Assembly (NCBI RefSeq): GCF_018390535.1 | Contig: NZ_JAHBBW010000005.1 | Span: 248,001 to 312,000 of the forward strand | Reading direction: 5' to 3' | DNA from: Bacteroides propionicigenes | GTDB taxonomy: Bacteria; Bacteroidota; Bacteroidia; Bacteroidales; Bacteroidaceae | DNA: 64,000 nt | Shown here: piece after piece, positions 26,290-34,885 of the stretch | Layout of the letters: the number at the start of each line of letters is the position of its first letter | Position numbering within the stretch: the stretch's first letter is position 1 | Made by a program: the position numbers and the translations under genes | Notes under the pieces: model-generated | The model's database searches: none | Seen by the model: only the letters and a program-made list of their open reading frames with translations | What the model was told of the DNA's origin: nothing

Positions 26290-28041
26290 ATGGATATACA
26301 TACGTTTATCAACAATTATCGGGAAGCATTCGGGCAGCAAACTGAACTTCCTATCGCTTTTTGGTACTCCGACCAATTAGAAACTTCGACAGAGAAAGTA
26401 AACGGTTGCTTCTTCAAAAGCATGGCGCAAGTCAGAAGCGGAAAAACAATCAGCCTCAACGCAGAGACAATAAGTTGCGGTGGCGGCAAGTTTTACACAG
26501 GCTTCACAGATATGCCGGAGCATGTGCCCGGTTTCGTTTCTTTAAAAGAGAAATACAAGAAAACACCTGAAATGGTTATCGACTTTATACAAAAGTTACA
26601 AGTACCCAAAACAGAAAAAGCCTATCTCCACTTTACACGAATCGATAATCTAACTTCTTTCGACAAAGTGGAAGGTATACTGTTCCTCGCAACTCCCGAT
26701 ATTTTGGCCGGACTGACTACGTGGGCTTTTTCCGACAACAATACATCAGACTGTGTATCTGCTCCGTTCGGTTCGGGCTGCTGCTCTGTCGTAACCCAAG
26801 CCGTTCTTGAAAATCGGAAGCAAGGAAAAAGAACTTTTCTGGGATTCTTCGACCCGTCTGTACGTCCTCACTTTGAGGCAGACTTACTAAGTTTTACAAT
26901 TCCAATGTCCCGATTCAAGGAAATGTATCATACAATGCGCGAAAGCTGTCTGTTTGGTACACATGCTTGGAGCAAACTAAAGGAAAGAATAGAAAGTACC
27001 CGGAAAGAAACAATTTCTTTCAATCATTTAAATGTGTCTTTTGAGATTCTTCCGAACATTATGTTGCGTGAAGTAACGATAGAAGACGCGGCTGCCATAT
27101 ATCATGCCATTGATACCCACCGCGATTATATGCGTACTTGGCTGCCGTTTGTCGATAATCTGAAGTCCGTAGCCGACGAAGAAAACTTTTTGAAAGGAGT
27201 CCTCTCTGCCCCTGCCGAAAACTACGAGCCGATATTCGGCATCCGAAACAAACAGAATGAGATTTGCGGACTGGTAGGTTTCCATTTCTCCGACTTTGCC
27301 AATCACCGTACAGAAATCGGTTATTGGTTACTGCCCGAATACCAGCATCAAGGCATTATGACTGCTTGCGTTCGCCGCCTGTGCCAATGGGCAGTTGAAA
27401 CCAAAAATATAAAACGCATACAGATACGCTGTGCCACAGGCAATACTGCAAGTAACGGCATTCCTATCCGACTTGGTTTCCGTCTGGAAGGAACAGAACG
27501 TGCCGGAGAATTATTGGCCTCGGGAAAATATGCAGATATACACGTATACAGTATTTTGAAAGAAGAGCTTATTATGGAACAACAAATTCAACTCAACGAA
27601 CACAACAAGCAGGAATATCCACCTATGCATACCACCGAACACATCATTAATCAGACAATGATTAGATTATTTGGCTGCGGACGTTCTGTCTCCGCCCATA
27701 TAGAACGTAAAAAGAGTAAATTGGATTATCTGTTGCCAACCTGCCCCACAGAAGAGCAGATAAAGATTCTGGAAAAAGCGGTCAATGAAGTTATAGCGCG
27801 ACATCTGCCTGTAACAACCGAGTTCATCACTCAGGAAGAAGCCAAGGGCAGGTTTGATTTGGAACGCTTGCCGGAAGATGCTTCGGAAACCGTACGTGTG
27901 GTAAAAGTCGGTGATTACGATGAATGCCTTTGCATCGGTACGCACGTTGCCAATACTTCCGAAATAGGAACCTTCAAAATTATCAGCCACGATTGGGACG
28001 AAGAAAGCAAACGTTGGCGGATGCGTTTTAAATTAGTATGA
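26290..28041 (+). CDS. Three-domain fusion: DUF169 + GNAT acetyltransferase + AlaX-like tRNA-editing domain
   Basis: The 583-residue protein reads as three proteins joined. Residues about 5-230 are DUF169 (FYTGFTDMPEHVPGFVSLKEKY; CVSAPFGSGCCSVVTQAV). Residues about 245-425 are a RimJ/RimL-type N-acetyltransferase (MLREVTIEDAAAIYHAID, EYQHQGIMTACVRRLCQWA, IPIRLGFRLEGTER). Residues about 430-583 are a tRNA_SAD/AlaX-like editing domain with both zinc pairs intact (HTTEH and CIGTH), which in AlaX hydrolyses mischarged Ser/Gly-tRNA(Ala). An internal ATG at 27574 opens the third part and suits a stand-alone start. The 26281 TTG start is unnecessary. Function of the fusion is unknown. Confidence 0.8.
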   Translation: MDIHTFINNYREAFGQQTELPIAFWYSDQLETSTEKVNGCFFKSMAQVRSGKTISLNAETISCGGGKFYTGFTDMPEHVPGFVSLKEKYKKTPEMVIDFIQKLQVPKTEKAYLHFTRIDNLTSFDKVEGILFLATPDILAGLTTWAFSDNNTSDCVSAPFGSGCCSVVTQAVLENRKQGKRTFLGFFDPSVRPHFEADLLSFTIPMSRFKEMYHTMRESCLFGTHAWSKLKERIESTRKETISFNHLNVSFEILPNIMLREVTIEDAAAIYHAIDTHRDYMRTWLPFVDNLKSVADEENFLKGVLSAPAENYEPIFGIRNKQNEICGLVGFHFSDFANHRTEIGYWLLPEYQHQGIMTACVRRLCQWAVETKNIKRIQIRCATGNTASNGIPIRLGFRLEGTERAGELLASGKYADIHVYSILKEELIMEQQIQLNEHNKQEYPPMHTTEHIINQTMIRLFGCGRSVSAHIERKKSKLDYLLPTCPTEEQIKILEKAVNEVIARHLPVTTEFITQEEAKGRFDLERLPEDASETVRVVKVGDYDECLCIGTHVANTSEIGTFKIISHDWDEESKRWRMRFKLV

Positions 28042-28138
28042 AATTCCATCGAATATCAATCTGACGAAGTTTACTGAACAAGAAAAAGAAAAAGCCAAAA
28101 ATTCATTGACGTAAAATAAAGTAACCGGTAATTAGGCG

Positions 28139-28177
28139 AATGCCTCGATACAATGATTTGTTACCGGGGCATTTTAT
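28139..28177. terminator. Bidirectional terminator between convergent genes
   Basis: Arms 28139-28147 and 28165-28173 pair over 9 bp (one G-T) with a 17-nt loop, flanked by T-rich sequence after the stem in the plus direction. It separates the fusion gene from the acyltransferase gene converging on it. Confidence 0.5.
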
Positions 28178-28194
28178 TGTATTATAATTGATAA

Positions 28195-29343
28195 TCAATC
28201 TTTATCTTCTTTCTTTTTTCCTCTCAGAAAACGGTCTGTCAACCATTTGCGTACAGGCTCGTCATAGAGTTTCAAGCAAGCATAAGCCAGCACAAAAGCC
28301 CCTACAAAAGTCAATATCATATAAGGAATACCTTCTGCCAGAGTAGCATTATTATTACATACCCAAGCTGTATAAGTATATATTAACGGATAATGTGTTA
28401 TGTATACCGGATACGAAATATCTCCTAAGAATTTACATATGGCTGTAGAATGTTTACCGGTTACCTTACCGCCCGCTCCCATAGAAACTATTACAGGAAA
28501 GATAAAAAGAATACAACAGGCTTCATAGAGCCCATTCATCCAAAAGTGATTTTCACCACCCAATCGAGGGAAAGCCAAAACTATCACAATCATCAAGCTG
28601 CACCACCAAAAAGCACGCTTTTTTATACGAATCAGCCATCCTAAGCGGGACAGTAATAAACCGCCGAAGAAAGGATACATCAACCGGACAAGACCAAGAT
28701 ATTGTTGTTCCCAGTTCAATGCCCAACCACCGACAATATCTCCCGTAGGTGCAGTAAGACAATGATGTACCGTAAAGCATCCGGCTATCAACACAAAAAT
28801 GGACAAAGCTGTTTTATTAAATTTACGAATGAATAGCGCATAAAGAATATTACCTATGTATTCAAAGTAAAGTGACCAAGCCGGTCCATTCAACGGATGC
28901 ATCTCTGTCCAGCCGCGAATATCCCATTTCAAAGGAAGCGGGAGCAGAGTGCATCCCAATAACATTACCAGCAGCATAGTTCCTACAGATGTATTCTGAA
29001 TGGCTGGAAAACAAGGAGACTCCTGAAAATAAAAAAACACTGCACCTATAATACTTCCCACAATAACCATAGGATGTAAACGTATAATACGCCGTTTGAA
29101 GAAAGTACCGACACTCATCCGGTTCCAGCGGTCATCATAAGCATAACCAATAACAAATCCGGAGAGCATAAAGAAAAAATCTACTGCCAAATAACCATGA
29201 TTGATAATCTGTTCCAGATGGCTACCACCGGCATGTGCTTCAAACAAATGGAAAGCGACAACCAATACAGCAGCTACGCCACGAAGACCATCAAGGATTT
29301 CATAATGCGGCTTCGGGGCAAGATAAGAGTTTTGCGTGTTCAT
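28195..29343 (-). CDS. Acyltransferase 3 family membrane protein
   Basis: The 382-residue protein has about ten membrane helices and the acyltransferase-3 start YEILDGLRGVAAVLVVAFHLFEAH, with the conserved Arg and His in DGLRGxAAxxVxxFH, then AVDFFFMLSGFVIGYAYDDRW and FFKRRIIRLHPM. Members such as NodX, OafA and OpgC transfer acetyl or succinyl groups to exported carbohydrates. Acceptor unknown. A TATCTTTG box precedes it. The terminal tail GKKKEDKD is cytosolic. Confidence 0.9.
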   Translation of the reverse strand: MNTQNSYLAPKPHYEILDGLRGVAAVLVVAFHLFEAHAGGSHLEQIINHGYLAVDFFFMLSGFVIGYAYDDRWNRMSVGTFFKRRIIRLHPMVIVGSIIGAVFFYFQESPCFPAIQNTSVGTMLLVMLLGCTLLPLPLKWDIRGWTEMHPLNGPAWSLYFEYIGNILYALFIRKFNKTALSIFVLIAGCFTVHHCLTAPTGDIVGGWALNWEQQYLGLVRLMYPFFGGLLLSRLGWLIRIKKRAFWWCSLMIVIVLAFPRLGGENHFWMNGLYEACCILFIFPVIVSMGAGGKVTGKHSTAICKFLGDISYPVYITHYPLIYTYTAWVCNNNATLAEGIPYMILTFVGAFVLAYACLKLYDEPVRKWLTDRFLRGKKKEDKD

Positions 29344-29372
29344 TAGGTATAAGATATTTATAAATTTGCACG

Positions 29373-29380
29373 CAAAGATA
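29373..29380 (-). promoter_or_regulatory. -7 box of the acyltransferase gene
   Basis: Minus-strand TATCTTTG, 30 bp before the ATG; it overlaps the T-run region of the preceding cupin-gene terminator. Confidence 0.5.
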
Positions 29381-29382
29381 GC

Positions 29383-29422
29383 AAAAAAGTAAACGCTTTT
29401 AAGAGTTTAAACAAAGTTTACT
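29383..29422 (-). terminator. Terminator of the WbuC-like cupin gene
   Basis: On the minus strand, AGTAAAC (29422-29416) pairs with GTTTACT (29394-29388), followed by a run of T. The stop codon lies in the left arm. Confidence 0.5.
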
Positions 29423-29807
29423 CTAAAACATCATCTTTATCTAAAGGCATATACGGCCCATCCTTCACTTCGAATATAACAGAGGACTCCAACACTTCTA
29501 AAGTATGCCACTGCCCTTTGGGAATATGGACAGCATATATGCCATTTCCGGGATACAAATCATAGCGTTCCACCTCTTCTCCATTATCATTGTAGAACAT
29601 CACGTTGATATGTCCACGCAGAAGAAGATAGGTCTCTGCGGTATGTTTGTGCCTGTGTATAGGCAAAACGGTCCCTACTTCCAACGCATTAAGCAGTCGC
29701 TGCGCTTTAGCGTCCAAAGTTTCATGCAAATTGAAGTTCATACGTAACCGTTCACTTTCTTTGGCCTGACCGGATACCTTATCCAGCAATTGATCATCTA
29801 TTATCAT
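29418..29807 (-). CDS. WbuC-type cupin-fold metalloprotein
   Basis: The 129-residue cytosolic protein (MIIDDQLLDKVSGQAK) has a single cupin barrel: ALEVGTVLPIHRHKHTAETYLLLRGHINVMFYNDNGEEV (metal ligands H, H and E in HRHKHTAE), then IPKGQWHTLEVLE (third His). This matches the WbuC family found near O-antigen and capsule loci; the reaction is not established. The start at 29807 was preferred over 29855 because the TATTTTTG box (29853-29860) lies at the longer start. Confidence 0.82.
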   Translation of the reverse strand: MIIDDQLLDKVSGQAKESERLRMNFNLHETLDAKAQRLLNALEVGTVLPIHRHKHTAETYLLLRGHINVMFYNDNGEEVERYDLYPGNGIYAVHIPKGQWHTLEVLESSVIFEVKDGPYMPLDKDDVLE

Positions 29808-29852
29808 CTTGTTGTATTTAAGCAAACTTTTTACAATGGATATATTTACGCA

Positions 29853-29860
29853 CAAAAATA
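29853..29860 (-). promoter_or_regulatory. -7 box of the cupin gene
   Basis: Minus-strand TATTTTTG; the transcript would start near 29846, leaving a leader of about 40 nt before the ATG at 29807. Confidence 0.5.
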
Positions 29861-29971
29861 ATATAAATTGTTACTTGGCTACTAATTTCAGTAGAAAAAA
29901 ATCAGCGGCAGTGTTTGAACGTAAGCATTCAAATAATCACTACTCGTACAAGAAGTATTTAGCCTGCAAAA

Positions 29972-30037
29972 AACTGTTTTGATGTATATCATAATTCATT
30001 TTGATATACGTCAAAACAGATTATCATGTATATAAAA
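29972..30037. repeat. Loose periodic array E (three 22-bp units)
   Basis: Units begin at 29972, 29994 and 30016. The first two share TTTTGATRTAYRTCA and the third is diverged. The second contains TTTTGATATACGTCAAAAC, which is nearly the unit of array B between carA and carB. It sits upstream of the cupin promoter and about 156 bp after the stop of the ABC-2 permease gene, in the 333-bp gap 29861-30192, which otherwise shows nothing recognisable. Confidence 0.55.
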
Positions 30038-30192
30038 CAGGGAATATTCTTAAATTTCAGAAGGGTAGAAGGGGTATGGCATGAAACAGTATTATTACAT
30101 TAAACAAAATCCCCGCTAAATTTCTACTACCTCAAAAATAGAAGAAATATATGAAATTAACATCCAAGTATGCAAGAAGCTAATTTCCCAAT

Positions 30193-31308
30193 TCAGCTAC
30201 TCTTCCTGTAACTTCGTACAGCCCAAATATTGGCAACTACAGCAAAAGCCAACAAGGCGCCCAATTGAGGCAGCAACTCTATGAAGCCGCCGCCACGAAG
30301 ATATATTGTACGCATTACCTCAACAAAATACCTCAACGGATTTATGCGGGTAATCCATTGTGCCCATTCGGGCATACTATGAATAGGGGTAAAAAGACCG
30401 CTCATCAAAATAAGAACAAGCATAAAGAACCACATAACAAACATAGCTTGCTGCAACGTTGCCGAATGATTGGATATAACCAGACCGAATCCGGATACAA
30501 CCGGAAGAAACACCAAAGCAAAACCGTAGATAGTGAGGAAATGCCCGGCAGGCAAAATTCCATAAAGCAACCAGGCAAGAGCAAAACAAATGGTAAGCAC
30601 AACAAAACCTATCAACCAATAAGGTATCAGCTTCGCAACAATAAACGTAAATTTATTGACCGGTGTCACATTAATTTGCTCAATAGTTCCAGCCTCTTTC
30701 TCCCCCACTACATTAAGGGCAGGAAGAAAACCGCATATCAAAGTCAGCAACATAACCATAAGTGCCGGAATCATGAAAAGCTTATAATTCAAAGTCGGAT
30801 TATAGAGATTCAGAGAAGAAATACCTATACGGGGAAGAGGTTTGCCTACGAATATTTTCACAGGTGTGTCCGACTTCAATTCACGAACGTAATCGCTGAT
30901 GATAGATGACAGATAGGAGCCGCCCAAACTTCCTTTGGTTCCATTCACCGCATTGGCTGCTACAAGCAGATGAGGGACCTTACCGTTTATCCAGTCTTTT
31001 TCAAAATCACGGGGAATCTCCAGAATGACATCTGCCGTACCCGCCTCAACGCCGAGCATAGCTTCATCATAAGTATCGGGAAGCGCCGTCAGACGAAAAT
31101 AGGTAGAGGCGCCAATCTTATCCACCAAACGACGGGACACAACACTATGATCGTTGTCCACAATATTCAGATTGATATTCTTTATCTCCAGATTGGCAGC
31201 CCAAGGCATCAATATCATAATCATACATGGGAATATGAAAATCAGCTTGGGCAAAAACGAGTTGCGGATTAGCTGCTTGAATTCTTTTTCTATCAAATAC
31301 TTAATCAT
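30193..31308 (-). CDS. ABC-2 type permease (second of pair)
   Basis: The 371-residue inner-membrane protein has one N-terminal helix (LPKLIFIFPCMIMILMPW), a large periplasmic domain (about 50-170) and five C-terminal helices with the ABC-2 signature NPLRYFVEVMRTIYLRGGG near 328-346. The layout equals YbhR/YhhJ-type subunits. It pairs with the preceding permease and the tandem ATPase gene in an export operon (HlyD-like adaptor, ATPase, two permeases, with tolC-like gene upstream). Substrate unknown; drug or lipid export is typical. Confidence 0.9.
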   Translation of the reverse strand: MIKYLIEKEFKQLIRNSFLPKLIFIFPCMIMILMPWAANLEIKNINLNIVDNDHSVVSRRLVDKIGASTYFRLTALPDTYDEAMLGVEAGTADVILEIPRDFEKDWINGKVPHLLVAANAVNGTKGSLGGSYLSSIISDYVRELKSDTPVKIFVGKPLPRIGISSLNLYNPTLNYKLFMIPALMVMLLTLICGFLPALNVVGEKEAGTIEQINVTPVNKFTFIVAKLIPYWLIGFVVLTICFALAWLLYGILPAGHFLTIYGFALVFLPVVSGFGLVISNHSATLQQAMFVMWFFMLVLILMSGLFTPIHSMPEWAQWITRINPLRYFVEVMRTIYLRGGGFIELLPQLGALLAFAVVANIWAVRSYRKSS

Positions 31309-31346
31309 AGAGGAATTTACTACTAATTATTATAATTGAAAATTCT

Positions 31347-32450
31347 TCATCCCAACCTATTCTTGAATTTCTTGAAACTAACGGTTATCAGCAGTACCGC
31401 CATAACGGCCAATATACTGATTTCAGGCAGCACCAATGATATATCCACACCCTCTATCATCAATTTACGTACCGCCTGAATATACCAACGTGCAGGAATC
31501 ACTGTGGAAATACCCTGTAAAATAACGGGCATACTCTCAATAGGAAATATCATCCCTGAAAGCAACATGGTGGGCATCATCAACATTAACCCGGACACCA
31601 GCATAGCGGCTACCTGCGTATGGGTAACAGTAGAAATGAGCAGTCCCAAAGCCAATGATACGAAAATAAAAAGCAGTGATACAGTTATCAGCCAAAACAG
31701 ACTGCCTGCAACCGGAACATGAAGGACATAGACCGAAAGCAATAAAATCGTTATCAGATTGACAAATGACAAAACGAAGTATGGCACAGCTTTGGCAAGG
31801 ATGATAAACAGCGGCTTTACGGGAGAGACCAATAATACTTCCATAGTTCCCGTCTCCTTCTCACGCACTATGGAGATGGAGGTCATCATTGCACAAATCA
31901 GCATCAGAATAAGTCCCATAACACCGGGAACAAAATTATAAGCGCTCTTCATTTGCGGATTATAGAGCAACTTGACTTGAGGAACAATGGCAGAAACACG
32001 CGCTCCGGGAGGAAGCATCTCTTGTCCTGTCATGGAGATTATATTTGTGGCATATCCGGCCTGCATGGTAGCCATATTAGGGTCGGTGGCATCGGAAATA
32101 ATCTGTACTCCGGCCTCACCGGTATAGAGGTTGTCCGAGAAACGTTCGCTAAAGACTATTGCCATATCAATATCCCCGCTCTTGAAAAAACGTTCCGCTT
32201 CTTCAGGAGAATGCAGACGGCAGATAACCGTAAAATACTCACTGGCATCTACACGGTCGATAATGCGTCGGGTCACGACATCATTGGAAGGGTCGAGAAC
32301 GGCAACACGCACATTCTTTACTTCCGTAGTGATGGCAAAACCGAAAAGAATAATCTGTATGATGGGCATACCCAACAGAATCAGCATTGTACGCCGATCG
32401 CGGAAGATGTGAAAGAATTCTTTTCGGACAAAAGCTATGAATTGTTTCAT
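31347..32450 (-). CDS. ABC-2 type permease (first of pair)
   Basis: The 367-residue paralogue of the next gene: MKQFIAFVRKEFFHIFRDRRTMLILLGMPIIQIILFGFA at the N-terminus, a periplasmic domain, then IVREKETGTMEVLLVSPV and the ABC-2 signature IPARWYIQAVRKLMIEGVD near 320-338. It corresponds to the YbhS position in YbhFSR-type exporters. It follows the ATPase gene after 37 bp. Confidence 0.9.
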   Translation of the reverse strand: MKQFIAFVRKEFFHIFRDRRTMLILLGMPIIQIILFGFAITTEVKNVRVAVLDPSNDVVTRRIIDRVDASEYFTVICRLHSPEEAERFFKSGDIDMAIVFSERFSDNLYTGEAGVQIISDATDPNMATMQAGYATNIISMTGQEMLPPGARVSAIVPQVKLLYNPQMKSAYNFVPGVMGLILMLICAMMTSISIVREKETGTMEVLLVSPVKPLFIILAKAVPYFVLSFVNLITILLLSVYVLHVPVAGSLFWLITVSLLFIFVSLALGLLISTVTHTQVAAMLVSGLMLMMPTMLLSGMIFPIESMPVILQGISTVIPARWYIQAVRKLMIEGVDISLVLPEISILAVMAVLLITVSFKKFKNRLG

Positions 32451-32487
32451 GGTTATATCGCAATCTGTTTTGATTTTTATATCTGTA

Positions 32488-33948
32488 TCAATCGGCCGTT
32501 CTCACAGCCTCACGAGCCAACTGTTGGAAAACATCGTCCATGGTAGCGGCTCCAAACTGTTGCTTCAGTCTGTCGGGGGTGTCAAGCGCACGGATTACAC
32601 CGTCCACCATGATAGAAATACGGTCGCAATACTCCGCCTCATCCATAAAATGGGTCGTGACAAAAACAGTGATACCTTGCTCTGCAGCCTGATAAATCAA
32701 TTCCCAAAACTGGCGGCGGGTGGCAGGATCGACACCGCCCGTAGGCTCATCCAGAAAAACAATCTTGGGATGATGAAAAATGGATACCGAAAAAGCGAGC
32801 TTCTGTTTCCAACCCAGCGGCAAGCTCTTTACGAGCGTATTACGTTCCTTTTCCAGCCCCAGACGCAGAAGCAATTCATCTGTTCTCGGAGCAATCTCGG
32901 TTTCGGGTATCCCATAAATACCGGCAAAAAGGCGGATATTTTCCCAAACTTTGAGATCTTCGTATAAAGAAAACTTCTGGCTCATATAACCGATGTTCTT
33001 CTTCACAGCTTCGGATTGGGTGGTAATATCAAAACCTGCAACACGAGCTTTGCCGTCCGTAGGATGGCTTAAACCTGTAAGCATACGCATAGCGGTAGTC
33101 TTACCGGCCCCATTGGCACCCAGAAAGCCGAAGATTTCACCTTGGCGTACTTTGAAAGAAATATGATCGACAGCCGTAAATGTACCGAAACGTTTGGTCA
33201 GTCCGTCCACTTCGATTACATAATTCTCATGGTTATCCGCTTTCGCATGTAACAATCCCGAAGGACAAAGTATGTCCGCAAATTGTTTCAGAATACGACC
33301 GGGAGTGTCAATACCATGTATCCGACCTTCATTGATAAAGGCAATACGGTCGCATTGACGTGCCTCGTCGATAATCGGAGTAGAGACTATGATGGTGATA
33401 CCCTGTTCTTTGAGACGGCGAAGCATTTCCCAAAATTCTTTGCGAGAAACAGGGTCGACACCAGTGGTAGGCTCATCCAGAAACAAGACATCCGGTTTAT
33501 GAATAAGTGCACAGCTAAGGGCAAGTTTCTGCTTCATTCCACCGGACAAGGCCCCGGCACGACGTTTACGAAAAGGTTCTATCTGCCGGTAGATGTCACG
33601 CACCAAATCATAATTCTCCTCAATGGTAGTATGAAAAACCGTAGCGAAGAAACTCAGGTTTTCTTCTACCGTCAGGTCTTGATAGAGAGAAAAACGTCCG
33701 GGCATATATCCTACCCGTTGGCGGATAGACTTATAGTCTTTCACCGTATCCAGTCCACATACCGTAGTCTCACCTTCATCGGCAAGCAACAAAGTGGTGA
33801 GGATACGGAACAGCGACGTTTTCCCCGCACCGTCAGGCCCGATGATTCCGAAAAGTTCACCCGTACGGACGGAGAGTGAAACGCCTTGCAAGGCTTCCAC
33901 CCGACCGTAACGCTTAAAGACGTTATCGACAGTTACTGCAAAGTTCAT
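32488..33948 (-). CDS. ABC transporter ATPase with two fused nucleotide-binding domains
   Basis: The 486-residue protein (start MNFAVTVDNVFKRYG at 33948) contains two complete NBDs. NBD1 has Walker A GPDGAGKTS, signature LSGGMKQKLALS and Walker B VLFLDEPTTGVDP. NBD2 has GANGAGKTT, a drifted signature (KSLPLGWKQKLAFSV instead of LSGGQ) and IVFLDEPTGGVDP. This matches the YbhF arrangement. NBD2's weak signature implies one site may be less active. The start 4 bp after the HlyD-like gene's stop suggests coupling; the longer ATG at 33987 would overlap that gene. Confidence 0.92.
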   Translation of the reverse strand: MNFAVTVDNVFKRYGRVEALQGVSLSVRTGELFGIIGPDGAGKTSLFRILTTLLLADEGETTVCGLDTVKDYKSIRQRVGYMPGRFSLYQDLTVEENLSFFATVFHTTIEENYDLVRDIYRQIEPFRKRRAGALSGGMKQKLALSCALIHKPDVLFLDEPTTGVDPVSRKEFWEMLRRLKEQGITIIVSTPIIDEARQCDRIAFINEGRIHGIDTPGRILKQFADILCPSGLLHAKADNHENYVIEVDGLTKRFGTFTAVDHISFKVRQGEIFGFLGANGAGKTTAMRMLTGLSHPTDGKARVAGFDITTQSEAVKKNIGYMSQKFSLYEDLKVWENIRLFAGIYGIPETEIAPRTDELLLRLGLEKERNTLVKSLPLGWKQKLAFSVSIFHHPKIVFLDEPTGGVDPATRRQFWELIYQAAEQGITVFVTTHFMDEAEYCDRISIMVDGVIRALDTPDRLKQQFGAATMDDVFQQLAREAVRTAD

Positions 33949-33952
33949 GACG

Positions 33953-34855
33953 TTATTGAATGTGAATTGTAAATTCCACTCCCCCATACATTCCGATTTT
34001 CAACATACCGTCATTCTTCACAGCCACTTTTATGGCATACACCAAATTGGCACGTTCATCTTTCGTAAGAATCGTCTTGGGAGTAAACTCGGAGCTGTCC
34101 GAAATCCAAGTGACAACTCCCGGATATTCTTTTCTGACATCTTTACCATAATCGGAATAAACTGTCACTTCCTGCCCCAACTTCACTTCGGACAATTGTT
34201 CGGAAGTGATATAGGCACGTAGATAAATCTGTTCCATATCAGCAATCTTGAATAACGGAGTGCCCGGCGCTGCCTGTTCTCCCGCTTCTGCATATTTGGC
34301 AAGGACAGTTCCTGTCAACGGAGAGGTGATATGGCACTTCTTTAACTGGTCTTCAATCTGCGCAACCTGAATACCCACCGATGAACTCTGCCACGTCAGG
34401 CTTTGGTCGCTGTTCTGCAGTGTGGAGTTTTGAGCGGTAAGTTGTTTGCGGAGTACTTTAAGTAAGGATTCGGCATCATCCAACTGCTTCCGGTTAGCCG
34501 CACCTACACGAAGTAAATTGGCTACACGATCACGCTCGCGTTGCGCCTGAAGGATTTGTTCTTTGGTTGCCGCCACCTGTTTCAGAATATCGGGGCGCTG
34601 CCCTTCCACAGACTTGGCACTGGCTTCCAACTGGAGTTTTTTCAGATAAAGCTGAACAGTGTCAATGATGCCGACCTCCTGTCCGGCTTTTAAGGTGATA
34701 CCTTCTTCCACATCCAAACTGAGTATCTTTCCGGACGCTTCGGCAGAGACTATAACATCGGTAGCTTCAAAAGTTCCCGTAGCATCGTATTTGGGTGTAC
34801 CGCTACTGCAAGCGACAAGAAAGAACAGGACCGGAAATAATTTAAATGATTTCAT
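33953..34855 (-). CDS. HlyD-family periplasmic adaptor lipoprotein
   Basis: The 300-residue protein has a lipoprotein signal (MKSFKLFPVLFFLVACSSG; lipobox LVAC, Cys16), a lipoyl-like half (VIVSAEASGKILSLDVEEGITLKAGQEVGIID), a long coiled-coil hairpin (about 80-175) and the second lipoyl and barrel part (CHITSPLTGTVLAKYAEAGEQAAPGTPLFKI). It bridges the ABC-2 permeases and the outer-membrane TolC-like channel. The start at 34855 gives the lipobox in the right place; 34876 is an alternative. Confidence 0.9.
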   Translation of the reverse strand: MKSFKLFPVLFFLVACSSGTPKYDATGTFEATDVIVSAEASGKILSLDVEEGITLKAGQEVGIIDTVQLYLKKLQLEASAKSVEGQRPDILKQVAATKEQILQAQRERDRVANLLRVGAANRKQLDDAESLLKVLRKQLTAQNSTLQNSDQSLTWQSSSVGIQVAQIEDQLKKCHITSPLTGTVLAKYAEAGEQAAPGTPLFKIADMEQIYLRAYITSEQLSEVKLGQEVTVYSDYGKDVRKEYPGVVTWISDSSEFTPKTILTKDERANLVYAIKVAVKNDGMLKIGMYGGVEFTIHIQ

Positions 34856-34885
34856 ATTATAGGATTTTATTGTCATTCTAAAGCT

